A DNA stretch of 64,000 bases from assembly GCA_023391095.1 (NCBI GenBank), contig JAEWBN010000013.1:1-64000 (forward strand). Direction: 5' to 3'. The notes under the pieces were generated by a model. That model saw nothing but the letters and a program-made list of their open reading frames with translations, was not told the origin of the DNA and did no database searches. The position numbers and the translations under genes are program-made. This DNA is from Pseudomonadota bacterium (GTDB lineage: Bacteria > Pseudomonadota > Alphaproteobacteria > Rhizobiales > Devosiaceae). Every line of letters starts with the position of its first letter. Position 1 is the first letter of the stretch. Shown here piece after piece: positions 1 through 7,863 of the stretch.

Positions 1-2
1 CC

Positions 3-101
3 GGAAAGCCCAAACGTGTCGCCCTCATCGCCACAGCCCGAAAGCTCCTCACCATCCTCAATGCCATCATCAGGGACCAAAAACCATGGCAAAGCGCTTG
101 A
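3..101 (+). CDS. IS110-family transposase, C-terminal end (partial at window edge)
   Basis: Frame 3 reads 32 residues without a start and ends at TGA 99-101. It begins GKPKRVALIATARKLLTILN and ends with a short RDQKPW tail. This matches the conserved C-terminus of IS110/IS116/IS902 transposases, a family of DEDD recombinases with a C-terminal transposase_20 domain. Only the tail is inside the window, so completeness cannot be judged. IS110 elements lack clear terminal inverted repeats, so the element end cannot be placed; it should lie shortly after the stop. modB starts about 115 bp downstream. Confidence 0.75.
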   Translation, partial: GKPKRVALIATARKLLTILNAIIRDQKPWQSA

Positions 102-149
102 CCATCAAGACAGTCGCTCCCCCGTCAAAGGGAGAGGTGTGAAGGATCC

Positions 150-205
150 TCCAATCCGGTGGGACGAGGAGATGCCTCCCGCTTTCGCGGGAATGACCGG
201 GTGGG
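150..205. repeat. Short dispersed-type repeat with a CCCGC/GCGGG hairpin
   Basis: The stretch between the transposase tail and modB contains CCCGCTTTCGCGGGAATGAC, a small hairpin followed by GGAATGAC. This is a very common intergenic repeat type in alphaproteobacteria. Only one copy was noticed in this window. It may lie just beyond the insertion sequence. Confidence 0.4.
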
Positions 206-216
206 TATGAAGCATC

Positions 217-894
217 ATGGATTTCGCACCGCTGCTCTCCCCCATCCTGCTGACCTTGTCGCTGGCGCTGTGCGTGACGGTGATCCTCCTGGTGATTGCG
301 ACGCCGATTGCCTGGTGGCTGGCGCATGGGAAATGGGTGGGCAAGGAGATCGTGGGGGCGGTGGTGACGCTGCCGCTGGTGCTGCCGCCGACCGTCCTGG
401 GCTTTTACCTGTTGCTGGCGCTGGGGCCGCAGGGGCCGGGCGGGGCGCTGGCGGGATTGTGGGGCGCGCGGACGCTGGCCTTTTCGTTTGCCGGGCTGGT
501 GATCGGGTCGGTGATCGCCTCGCTCCCCTTCATGGTGCAGCCGCTGCGTAACGCCTTCGCCGCCATCGAGCGGGAAGTGCTCGATGTGGCCGATACGCTG
601 GGCGCGTCCTCGGCGCAGCGGTTCTGGCGGGTGGCGCTGCCCCTGGCCCGGCCGGGATATCTCGTGGGCGCGATCATGAGCTTTGCCCATACGATGGGCG
701 AATTCGGCGTCGTGCTGATGATCGGGGGCAATATTCCGGGCCAGACCAAGGTGCTGTCCATTGCCATCTATGACTTTGTCGAGCGGCTGGAATGGGACCG
801 GGCGCATGTGCTGGCCGGCGGCATGGTGGTCTTCGGCTTTGTGGTGATCCTGGGCACGCTGCTGACCAACCGCGCCACGGCGCCGCTGCCATAG
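217..894 (+). CDS. modB: Molybdate ABC transporter permease ModB
   Basis: 225 residues, the usual length for ModB, the inner-membrane permease that works with periplasmic ModA and the ATPase ModC to import molybdate. About five hydrophobic segments are visible (around residues 8-33, 45-70, 88-108, 148-172, 195-216). The cytoplasmic EAA-type loop that contacts the ATPase is at about 118-147 (ADTLGAS..RFWRVALPLARPG). The GEFG (161-164) and GNIPG..T..LSIAIYD segments are typical of ModB. No modA or modC is adjacent: a transposase tail lies upstream and lldD downstream. The gene looks intact but isolated from its partners. Confidence 0.9.
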   Translation: MDFAPLLSPILLTLSLALCVTVILLVIATPIAWWLAHGKWVGKEIVGAVVTLPLVLPPTVLGFYLLLALGPQGPGGALAGLWGARTLAFSFAGLVIGSVIASLPFMVQPLRNAFAAIEREVLDVADTLGASSAQRFWRVALPLARPGYLVGAIMSFAHTMGEFGVVLMIGGNIPGQTKVLSIAIYDFVERLEWDRAHVLAGGMVVFGFVVILGTLLTNRATAPLP

Positions 895-936
895 GCAAAT
901 GGGCGTATTCACGCGTTGGGCGCTTTGACTTCTTTC

Positions 937-950
937 ACTAACATGTTAGT
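937..950. promoter_or_regulatory. GntR-type operator upstream of lldD
   Basis: ACTAACATGTTAGT is a perfect 14-bp palindrome 37 bp before the lldD start. The same 12-bp core CTAACATGTTAG occurs at 16469-16480 and 17727-17738, flanking a GntR regulator gene. Short palindromes of this type are typical for FCD-type GntR proteins. That the regulator at 16976-17725 binds here is inference from the sequence match. Confidence 0.7.
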
Positions 951-986
951 TGCTGACGCAGTCCATCTGCCCAGCCGGAGACCCAA

Positions 987-2168
987 ATGGCCGCCATCGA
1001 CAAGGTGCTGACCGTCGCGGAAATGAAGCGCCTGGCCCATCGGCGCGTGCCCAAGATGTTCTTCGAATATGCCGATAGCGGCTCTTATACCGAGGGCACC
1101 TACCAGCAGAACGAAAGCGATTTTGCCAAAATTCTGCTCAACCAGAAGGTGGCGGTGAACCTTGAGGGCCGCAATCTCAAGGTTGCCATGCTGGGCAAGG
1201 AGATCACCATGCCGGTGGCCATTGCCCCGGCCGCGACGGGCGGAATGCAAACGGCCGATGGGGAAATCAAGGCGGCGCGGGCAGCCGAAAAATTCGGCAT
1301 TCCCTTCACGCTTTCGACGATGAGCGTCTGCTCGATCGAGGACGTGGCCGAGAATACGACGGCGCCGTTCTGGTTTCAGCTTTACGTCATGCGCGACCGC
1401 GATTTCATCGGGCGGCTGATCGACCGGGCCAAGGCGGCGAAGTGTTCGGCGCTGGTGCTGACCATGGATCTGCAGATTCTCGGGCAGCGGCACAAGGACA
1501 TCAAGAACGGGCTGGCGACGCCGCCCAAGTTCACGCCCTATTCGATCTGGCAGATGATGCAGCATCCGCTCTGGTGCATGCGCATGCTGGGCACCAAGCG
1601 GCATACGTTCCGCAATATCGTGGGCCATGTAAGCGGTGATCACGACCTCGCTTCGCTCTCGAGCTGGACGGCGAGCCAGTTCGACCCGACGCTGAACTGG
1701 GGCGATGTACGCTGGGTCAAGGAGCGCTTCGGCGGGCCCGTCATCGTCAAGGGGGTGCTGGATGCTGATGATGCGCGGGCGGCTGTCGATAATGGCGCCG
1801 ACGCGATCGTGGTGTCGAACCATGGCGGGCGGCAGCTCGATGGCGCGCCGTCGAGCATTCGCGTTCTGCCCGAGATCGTCGATGCCGTCGGACACCGCAC
1901 CGAGGTCTATATGGATAGCGGCATCCGTTCTGGGCAGGATGTGCTCAAGGCCCTGGCCTATGGGGCGAAATCGACCTTTATCGGCCGGCCGATGCTGTAT
2001 GGGCTGGGGGCGGGGGGCGAAGCGGGCGTGACCCGCGTGCTCGAGATCATCCGCAAGGAGCTCGATACGACCATGGCGCTGTGTGGCGAGCGCGACATTC
2101 TCAATGTGGGGTTGCACAACATCTATTCGAACGACATTCCGCCACGGAATGCGCCCAAGCGCGGGTAG
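987..2168 (+). CDS. lldD: FMN-dependent L-lactate dehydrogenase (alpha-hydroxy acid dehydrogenase)
   Basis: 393 residues, within the range of LldD-type enzymes. These oxidise L-lactate to pyruvate with FMN and pass electrons to the respiratory chain. The family signature SNHGGRQLDG lies at residues 277-286, with catalytic His279. Lys255 (VKG) would contact FMN, and DSGIR plus GRPMLYGLG near the C-terminus fit the FMN phosphate site. The start follows a CCGGAGACCCAA ribosome site. The perfect GntR-type palindrome upstream links it to the sugar acid genes at 15.6-19.4 kb, whose FAH hydrolase could release L-lactate. Glycolate or another 2-hydroxy acid as substrate cannot be excluded from sequence. 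Confidence 0.9.
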   Translation: MAAIDKVLTVAEMKRLAHRRVPKMFFEYADSGSYTEGTYQQNESDFAKILLNQKVAVNLEGRNLKVAMLGKEITMPVAIAPAATGGMQTADGEIKAARAAEKFGIPFTLSTMSVCSIEDVAENTTAPFWFQLYVMRDRDFIGRLIDRAKAAKCSALVLTMDLQILGQRHKDIKNGLATPPKFTPYSIWQMMQHPLWCMRMLGTKRHTFRNIVGHVSGDHDLASLSSWTASQFDPTLNWGDVRWVKERFGGPVIVKGVLDADDARAAVDNGADAIVVSNHGGRQLDGAPSSIRVLPEIVDAVGHRTEVYMDSGIRSGQDVLKALAYGAKSTFIGRPMLYGLGAGGEAGVTRVLEIIRKELDTTMALCGERDILNVGLHNIYSNDIPPRNAPKRG

Positions 2169-2184
2169 GGCGGGAAGGCCCCCC

Positions 2185-2230
2185 ACCCGGCGCTTCGCGC
2201 CGACCTCTCCTCCAGAGGGAGAGGAGGTCA
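2185..2230. repeat. Double-hairpin intergenic repeat (RIME-like), probable terminator
   Basis: Between convergent lldD and the anti-sigma gene lie hairpin 1, GGCGC-TTC-GCGCC (2189-2201), and hairpin 2, CCTCTCC...GGAGAGG (2204-2224). The same architecture, a GC hairpin followed by a C/T-rich and G/A-rich hairpin, recurs near 19.55 and 49.83 kb. It resembles rhizobial intergenic mosaic elements and may end transcription from both sides. Confidence 0.55.
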
Positions 2231-3016
2231 GAGATCGCGGTAGGGGCGTTGGGTCTGGCTGGGGCTGAGCTGGTTGCCGATGCTGGTGAGGACGGCGTGC
2301 ATGGTCTCTGCCGATTGCGGGCCGACCAGGGTGCAGGTGAAGGTCTCGCCGGCCCAGTAGAGCGCGGTGTCGAGGCCGAAGCCGACGGTTTCGTAGGCGG
2401 GGCCGGTTACCCCGGTTGCGGGGGTGATGTAGAGGGTGAGGCGCTCGCCCGCGGCATCCTCATACATGAGCTGCGCGGCGCGGCCACCGGCGACATCGGG
2501 GGCCGGAAGCAGGCGCCCGCCGAGGAAAGTGAAACCGTCTGCGGAGAGGTCGGGCATGGCGAGAGCGGTGTCCAGCCGGTTGGAAAGCCAGGTTGAGAGG
2601 TGCTCGGCTTCCGCTCCTGGGACTTCGACGGCATGGCGCGTTTCGGCGACATAGACGGTGTGGGCGCTGACGGCATTGGCGATCAGCCGGTCGTAGAGCG
2701 CCGGGGCGTCCGCCAGCGGGCGCAGAAGCCAGCCGGCGGCCATGCCGATGCCGACAAGGGCGGTGATCATGGCGGCGCGGGCCAGGGTGCCGCGGCGGCT
2801 CCTGGTGCGGGCACGGGAGATGCGGTGCGGATCGAGGCGGGCCGGAATGGCTTCGGCGGCGGCCGGGGCGAAAAGCGTACGGATGGCGTCGGACTGGCGC
2901 TGCAGGGCCGCGATCTCGGCCATTGCCGCGGGATCGGCTTCCACGCGAGCGCGGGCGGGCGCGTCCAACTGGCCATCGAGATAGGCCATCAGCGTATCGC
3001 GGTCGATGGCGCTCAT
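2228..3016 (-). CDS. Anti-sigma factor (membrane-bound)
   Basis: 262 residues. The N-terminal 70 residues form a cytosolic helical domain (ID..TLMAYLDGQLD) typical of ECF anti-sigma factors. It lacks the HxxxCxxC zinc motif. One transmembrane helix is at about 81-98 (MITALVGIGMAAGWLL), followed by a roughly 160-residue periplasmic part. The start overlaps the stop of the upstream ECF sigma gene (ATGA), so the two are translationally coupled. Its role would be to hold that sigma factor at the membrane until an envelope or oxidative signal arrives. The signal is unknown. Confidence 0.8.
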   Translation of the reverse strand: MSAIDRDTLMAYLDGQLDAPARARVEADPAAMAEIAALQRQSDAIRTLFAPAAAEAIPARLDPHRISRARTRSRRGTLARAAMITALVGIGMAAGWLLRPLADAPALYDRLIANAVSAHTVYVAETRHAVEVPGAEAEHLSTWLSNRLDTALAMPDLSADGFTFLGGRLLPAPDVAGGRAAQLMYEDAAGERLTLYITPATGVTGPAYETVGFGLDTALYWAGETFTCTLVGPQSAETMHAVLTSIGNQLSPSQTQRPYRDL

Positions 3017-3534
3017 TTGACAGTCCTCAGATGGGGTTCGGACGGCGTACCGGTGAGGCTGCGCAGGGTGGCGCGGGCGCGGCCCAGGCGGCTCATCAGC
3101 GTGCCGGTGGGAATGCCGAGAATGGCGGCGGCTTCGGTATAGGCAAGGCCCTCAAGGGTCACGAGCAGCAGAGCTTCCTTTTGATCGAGCGGCAGGGTGT
3201 CGATGGCGCGGGCAAGTTCGGCCAGCGCCAGGTGAACCGGCTGGGGCGCGGGGATGCCGGGCTCGGGCAAAGTCTCGACATCGACAGGGGTGCCGTGTCG
3301 GCGGGCGGCGCGCAGGCCGTTGCGGTGGAGATTGACCAGAATGGTGAAAAGCCATGGGCGGAGAGGGCCGCGCGGCTGAAACAGGCCGCGCCGGCCGATG
3401 GCGCGTTCGAGGCAGTCCTGTACCAGATCGTCGGCGCGGTCGATATCGCGGGTGAGCGCACGGGCGTAGCGGCGCAGGGCCGGCACGTTGGCTTGCAGCT
3501 CATCGAGAAAATCGACCACGCGTTGACTCGGCAT
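3013..3534 (-). CDS. ECF-type RNA polymerase sigma factor
   Basis: 173 residues with sigma-70 region 2 (DDLVQDCLERA near residues 34-44, then RPWLFTILVNLHRN) and region 4 helix-turn-helix (YTEAAAILGIPTGTLMSRLGRAR near 132-154). Region 3 is absent, as in ECF (group 4) sigmas. It sits between a COG4315 gene upstream (82-bp gap containing a strong hairpin) and its anti-sigma factor downstream (ATGA overlap). It would direct a stress regulon, often including its own operon. The ECF subgroup was not established here; a member of the ECF26-like class is possible. Confidence 0.88.
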   Translation of the reverse strand: MPSQRVVDFLDELQANVPALRRYARALTRDIDRADDLVQDCLERAIGRRGLFQPRGPLRPWLFTILVNLHRNGLRAARRHGTPVDVETLPEPGIPAPQPVHLALAELARAIDTLPLDQKEALLLVTLEGLAYTEAAAILGIPTGTLMSRLGRARATLRSLTGTPSEPHLRTVK

Positions 3535-3573
3535 TTGGCCCTGCGCGCATAGCGCTTCGGGCGTTCGACGCTA

Positions 3574-3596
3574 GAAACGGTCCACCGGACCGTTTC
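3574..3596. terminator. Perfect 10-bp hairpin between the COG4315 and sigma genes
   Basis: GAAACGGTCC-ACC-GGACCGTTTC is a perfect inverted repeat with a 3-nt loop. It sits in the 82-bp gap between the upstream gene's stop and the sigma start. No long T run follows on the minus strand. It could act as a partial terminator, an RNA end stabiliser or a protein-binding dyad. Confidence 0.5.
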
Positions 3597-3616
3597 TCCC
3601 AGCGGGACGCGCCTCA

Positions 3617-4015
3617 CTACTCGATAGCAAGATGCCAGACGCCGCCGACGCCGTCGCCGGAAATGTCGCCGGGCTGCATGTCTTCGACCCAGTAATAGAG
3701 CGGCCAGCCCTTGTAGGCCCAAATCCTTGTGCCGTCGTCGCGGGTGACGATGGTGAAGTCGCCTTCCGGCTGGGCGTCGTCTTCGGCAAAGAGGGGCGGC
3801 CATTTGGCGGCGCAGTCGTCATTGCAGACGCTCTTGCCGTCGCCCTGGACGTCCTTGTCGAAGGTATAAAGCGTCATGCCATTGGCGTCGGTGAGGACCA
3901 TCTTGCCCTCGATATCTGTGGATTTGACAGCGCCGCCCAGATAGTCGGCGGCCATGGCCGGAAGGGCGAAGAGCGCGAGCGCGGCAGCGCCGGCGAGAAG
4001 CGAACGAATGTGCAT
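3617..4015 (-). CDS. Secreted COG4315-type protein with Yx(FWY)xxD motifs
   Basis: 132 residues. The N-terminus is a Sec signal peptide (MHIRSLLAGAAALALFALPAMA, cleavage after about residue 22). The mature part has two copies of the family motif, YTFDKD (50-55) and YYWVED (107-112), plus CNDDC (64-68). These match the COG4315 predicted periplasmic/lipoprotein repeat family, whose function is unknown. The ATG at 4015 follows AGGAGAACGTCCC. A longer upstream frame exists but lacks a secretion logic. It is first in a probable operon with the ECF sigma and anti-sigma genes, so it may be a target or sensor of that stress system. Confidence 0.8.
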   Translation of the reverse strand: MHIRSLLAGAAALALFALPAMAADYLGGAVKSTDIEGKMVLTDANGMTLYTFDKDVQGDGKSVCNDDCAAKWPPLFAEDDAQPEGDFTIVTRDDGTRIWAYKGWPLYYWVEDMQPGDISGDGVGGVWHLAIE

Positions 4016-4253
4016 GGGACGTTCTCCTGTTGCGGAGGCCAGATGGCGCTCCACCCCCATCAACACCGCAGGCCAAGGTTTAATCCGCATGGGGCCAAAC
4101 AAATTGCGTGTCCGGCAAGCAAAGGTGCTGCTCAATGGGGCAAACAACATGCTGGACAGCGGTTGATCGGCTTGCTTTGTTAGCAGCAACTGGCGCGCAA
4201 CCTTGGGAGAGGGGCGCCGGGGGCGGCGCAGATCGCGCCTGAGGAGGAAATGA

Positions 4254-5354
4254 ATGAAAAGACGCGAATTCTTCAAGCAGGCGACCGTGGCAACGGTTGG
4301 TGCAGCAGCAGCAACCACGCTGGCGGCGCCGGCAATCGCGCAGGGTAACATCACCTGGCGCATGGTCACGACCTGGCCCAAGAACTTCCCCGGCCTGGGC
4401 GTGGGCGCGCAGAACCTGGCCGACCGCATCACCAGGGCATCGGGTGGCCGGCTGACCGTGCAGGTTTTTGCCGCCGGTGAAATGGTGCCGGGCCTGCAGG
4501 CGCTGGACGCCGTCATCGACGGTTCGGCCGAAATGAGCCATGGCACGCCCTATTACTGGCAGAACAAGAGCCAGGGCCTCTCCTTCTTTACCGGCGTGCC
4601 CTTCGGCATGACCAGCCGCGAGCTGACGGCGTGGGTGCGCTATCTGGGCGGACAGGAAATCTGGGACAAGATCTATGACCAGTTCGGCCTGCAGGGTTTC
4701 CTGTCCGGCGATACCGGCACGCAGGCCGGCGGCTGGTTCCGCAACGAGCTGACGGGCGTTGCCGACCTGCAGGGGCTGCGCTTCCGCACGCCGGGCCTGG
4801 GCGGACAGGTCTGGGGCAAGCTGGGTGCTTCGGTCACCAACCTTGCCGCCGGCGAAATCTTTGCCGCGCTGCAGTCAGGTACGCTGGATGCGGCCGAATT
4901 TGTCGGCCCCTACAATGACTTGGCGCTGGGCTTCTACCAGATCGCCAAGAACTACTATTTCCCGAGCTTCGTTGAGCCAGGTCTGGCGACCGAACTGGTG
5001 GTCGACAAGGCCAAGTATGCGGCCCTGCCGGAAGACCTGCAGGAGATCGTGAAGATATGCGCCCAGGCATCCTACGACGACGTGGCTTCGGACATGTATG
5101 CCAACGATCCGCGCGCGCTCAATGCGCTGGTCGCCGAGCATGGCGTGCAGGTCAAGCGCTTCCCCGAGGACATCATCGAAGCCGGCGCCAAGGCCTCGAT
5201 GGAGCTGATCGCGGAGATCCGTGAAGGCGGCGATGCCCTGACCAAGGAAACCGCCGAAAGCTTCGTGTCGGCCTTCAACCTGCTGCGTCAGCGCACCGAA
5301 GGCACTGACATGCCCTATCTGGCCGCCCGCGAAAAATACATCACGTTCGACTGA
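4254..5354 (+). CDS. TRAP transporter solute-binding protein (DctP family, TakP-like)
   Basis: 366 residues with a twin-arginine signal (RREFFK at 3-8, hydrophobic stretch, APAIAQ before cleavage near 31). The mature protein matches the DctP family: NITWRMVTTWPKNFP, FAAGEMVPGLQALDAV, GGWFRNEL, and GTLDAAEFVGPYND. The last motif, GWF/R near the centre and the aromatic-rich end resemble TakP, the 2-oxo acid binding protein of Rhodobacter, so a 2-keto or related organic acid is the likely ligand. It runs rightward, whereas dctQ and dctM (8420-6472) run leftward, with a diguanylate cyclase gene in between. A hairpin terminator follows at 5382. Confidence 0.88.
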   Translation: MKRREFFKQATVATVGAAAATTLAAPAIAQGNITWRMVTTWPKNFPGLGVGAQNLADRITRASGGRLTVQVFAAGEMVPGLQALDAVIDGSAEMSHGTPYYWQNKSQGLSFFTGVPFGMTSRELTAWVRYLGGQEIWDKIYDQFGLQGFLSGDTGTQAGGWFRNELTGVADLQGLRFRTPGLGGQVWGKLGASVTNLAAGEIFAALQSGTLDAAEFVGPYNDLALGFYQIAKNYYFPSFVEPGLATELVVDKAKYAALPEDLQEIVKICAQASYDDVASDMYANDPRALNALVAEHGVQVKRFPEDIIEAGAKASMELIAEIREGGDALTKETAESFVSAFNLLRQRTEGTDMPYLAAREKYITFD

Positions 5355-5381
5355 CCACCGGCCAGTACCGTTCAAGCGTCG

Positions 5382-5410
5382 CACCGGGGCCCATGGCTCC
5401 GGTGTTCTTG
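5382..5410 (+). terminator. Rho-independent terminator after the TRAP binding protein
   Basis: CACCGGGGCC-CAT-GGCTCCGGTG forms a 10-bp stem with one G-U pair, followed by TTCTTG, 27 bp after the stop codon. Confidence 0.65.
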
Positions 5411-5508
5411 TGTCTGGCGCGATGAGCCGGCGGTCGGTTGACTTAAATCAAAAATTCAAGGGGACCTTCATAGTATCGCTGGTTCTAGACGTGTCGGAGG
5501 TTGCGCCT

Positions 5509-6420
5509 ATGAAGAATTCAGAGGAGATCCCTGCCGAGATTCTCAATGCGCTGCTCTGCAGCATGTTCTCGATCTCGCCGATTGCCATGTCGATCACTTC
5601 CAGCAATGGTCGGGACTCGCGTTACCTGAGGGTCAACGACGCCTATTTGCGGCTTGTTGGGCGGCAGTGGTCAGAACTAAGGGGGGTGCGCGTAGCCCAG
5701 GCAGTGGTCAAGGAGGACGAGGCCCGCGCCCGCAGGCACCGGCGGCTGGAAAAAGAGGGTGGCTATGTCGGGGAATATGTCGAAATCCAGCGCGCCGACG
5801 GCACGGTGGTGCCCACCCTGATTTCGGCCCAGCGGAGCATCATCGACAATGTCCAGTATGACGTCGAGATCATCGTCGATATTTCAAGCCGCATCGACGA
5901 GCAGCGGGCTCATGAACGGCGGCTCGCCGAGCTGGCGCGCACCGATGTGGTGACCGGGCTGCCGAACCGGCGCGCTTTTGACGAGCGGCTGGCCGAGCTC
6001 GTGGCGGATCCGGCAGAGGGGCGTATCGCGACCCTGGCGCTGCTCGACCTCGATGGGTTCAAGGCCATCAATGACGAGCATAGGCACGATGTCGGGGACG
6101 CCGTGTTGCAACTGGTGGCGGAGCGCCTTGCCGAAACGCTGCGCGAGGGCGACTTCGTTTCCCGCGTCGGTGGCGACGAATTCGCCATTCTCTTCAGCCC
6201 CACGCCCGCGGCGATACCCCCAGTGCGGTACGAGCAGATTGCCGAGGCCGTGCGGGCACCCATGCGGATCGGGGGGCAGTCCCTTCATGTCGGGGTATCC
6301 ATCGGCTCGGCAGAACTGGAGCCGGGAGACGATGCGGCGAGCCTGTTCCGCCGCGCCGATGGGCATATGTACGCGGTCAAGAAGCGCAGCGGCGGCGGGC
6401 GCGCAGGCGAACGGCGCTGA
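5509..6420 (+). CDS. Diguanylate cyclase with PAS sensor domain
   Basis: 303 residues. A PAS domain lies at about 22-125 (ISPIAMSIT...YLRVNDAYLRLVGR...), a short linker at 128-142, and a GGDEF domain at about 143-300. The active site GGDEF is intact at 221-225. An inhibitory I-site RxxD (REGD, 212-215) sits exactly five residues before it, so c-di-GMP product inhibition is expected. No EAL or membrane segment is seen, so it is cytosolic. The ATG at 5509 was chosen because GGAGG lies 8 nt upstream; an in-frame start at 5410 would add 33 residues without family similarity. It sits between the two halves of the TRAP transporter locus. Confidence 0.9.
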   Translation: MKNSEEIPAEILNALLCSMFSISPIAMSITSSNGRDSRYLRVNDAYLRLVGRQWSELRGVRVAQAVVKEDEARARRHRRLEKEGGYVGEYVEIQRADGTVVPTLISAQRSIIDNVQYDVEIIVDISSRIDEQRAHERRLAELARTDVVTGLPNRRAFDERLAELVADPAEGRIATLALLDLDGFKAINDEHRHDVGDAVLQLVAERLAETLREGDFVSRVGGDEFAILFSPTPAAIPPVRYEQIAEAVRAPMRIGGQSLHVGVSIGSAELEPGDDAASLFRRADGHMYAVKKRSGGGRAGERR

Positions 6421-6423
6421 TGA

Positions 6424-6448
6424 AAACGCCGCCCTGAGGGCGGCGTTT
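6424..6448. terminator. Bidirectional terminator between the GGDEF gene and dctM
   Basis: AAACGCCGCCC-TGA-GGGCGGCGTTT is a perfect 11-bp stem with a 3-nt loop and A/T ends on both sides. It lies between convergent genes (stops at 6420 and 6472). Confidence 0.8.
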
Positions 6449-6471
6449 GGGTTTGCATGCCCTGACGGCGA

Positions 6472-7863
6472 TCAGTTGTAGATCTGCCGTGGCAGCCAGG
6501 TGATGAGTTCGGGGAAGCCGTAGAGTAACACAAGCGCAACCACTTGCAGGATCACGAAGGGAATGACGCCTTTGTAGATCATGCCTGTTGTTACCTTGGC
6601 CGGCGCCACGCCGCGCAGGTAGAAAAGCGCGAAGCCAAAGGGCGGGGTGAGGAAGCTCGTCTGCAGGTTCACGCCCACGGCTACGCCCAGCCAGATCGGG
6701 TCGACACCCAGCGCCAGCAGGACCGGTGCGGTGATCGGGATCACGATGAAGATGATCTCGAAAGTGTCGAGGATAAAGCCCAGAAGGAACATGATCAGCA
6801 TGACCACGATGGTCGCGCCGATGGCCCCGCCCGGCATGGCCGTCAGGAATTCATGCACCAGGTTCTCCCCGCCCATCATGCGGAAGACGATGGAGAATAC
6901 GGCCGCACCAAAGAGGATGATGAACACCATCGAGGTGATGGTGGCCGTCGAAATCACCGCCTGCTTGAGAATGCCGAAGCTGAGCTGGCGGTTGAGGAAA
7001 GCCAGGATCAGCGCACCGACCGAGCCGACCGAGGCCGCTTCGGTGGGCGTGGCGATGCCGCCCAGAATCGAGCCGAGGACAGCCACGATGAGCAGGAGCG
7101 GCGGCACCAGGGCCACGACCACTTCGCGCATCAGGTCCTTCTTCTCGTGTTCCGGGACGGGCGTGGCAGGGCACGATGTCGGATCGAAAATGGCCTTAAT
7201 GGCGACCCAGATGAGATAGAGGGCAACCAGCATCAGGCCAGGAATGATGGCGCCGGCAAAAAGCGCCCCGACCGAGACCGGTTCGGGCGCGAAATTGCCC
7301 TGGCTCATCTGCACCTGTGCGTTGATGCCCGAAAGAATGTCGGCCATGAAGATGAGGACGGTGGAGGGCGGGATGATCTGGCCCAGCGTGCCCGAGGCGC
7401 AAATGACGCCGGTCGCCAGCTTGGGATCATAGCCAGAGCGCAGCATGGCCGGCAGGGAAATGAGGCCCATGGTGACCACGGTGGCGCCGACGACGCCCGT
7501 GGATGCGGCCAGCAGGGCGCCCACGATGATGACCGAAAAGCCCAGGCCGCCGCGGACATTGCCAAAGAGCTTGCCCATGGTGACCAAGAGGCGCTCGGCA
7601 ATGCCGGAGCGTTCGAGCACCACGCCCATGAAGATGAAGAGCGGCACGGCGACCAGCACTTCATTGGTCATCAGGCCAATGTAACGGCCGACCAGCGAGC
7701 CATAGTTGGAAGGGTCATAGACGCCCAGCCACCAGCCCACGAGGCCGAAGATCAGCGCCGTGCCGGCCAGCGAAAAGGCCACCGGAAAGCCCAGCATGAG
7801 CACGCCGATAATGCCGAAGAACATCAGGCCGGCGAGAATTTCGCCCAAAAGTACGGGATCCAT
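6472..7863 (-). CDS. dctM: TRAP transporter large permease DctM
   Basis: 463 residues, very hydrophobic with about 12 predicted membrane segments. The N-terminal region (LMFFGIIGVLMLGFPVAFSLAG, then VAVPLFIFMGVVLERSG) and the repeated amphipathic GATVV/IIPPST segments are DctM hallmarks. DctM is the large, ion-coupled transport subunit of TRAP systems. The start overlaps the dctQ stop (ATGA), so the two are co-translated. The cognate binding protein is presumably the TakP-like protein at 4254, across the intervening GGDEF gene. Substrate: an organic anion, not resolved further. Confidence 0.92.
   Translation of the reverse strand: MDPVLLGEILAGLMFFGIIGVLMLGFPVAFSLAGTALIFGLVGWWLGVYDPSNYGSLVGRYIGLMTNEVLVAVPLFIFMGVVLERSGIAERLLVTMGKLFGNVRGGLGFSVIIVGALLAASTGVVGATVVTMGLISLPAMLRSGYDPKLATGVICASGTLGQIIPPSTVLIFMADILSGINAQVQMSQGNFAPEPVSVGALFAGAIIPGLMLVALYLIWVAIKAIFDPTSCPATPVPEHEKKDLMREVVVALVPPLLLIVAVLGSILGGIATPTEAASVGSVGALILAFLNRQLSFGILKQAVISTATITSMVFIILFGAAVFSIVFRMMGGENLVHEFLTAMPGGAIGATIVVMLIMFLLGFILDTFEIIFIVIPITAPVLLALGVDPIWLGVAVGVNLQTSFLTPPFGFALFYLRGVAPAKVTTGMIYKGVIPFVILQVVALVLLYGFPELITWLPRQIYN

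Noticed and set aside
70..912. Long minus-strand frame opposite modB
   Set aside because: Its translation is low-complexity, rich in His, Gln and Arg, antisense to a conserved permease; no start signal.
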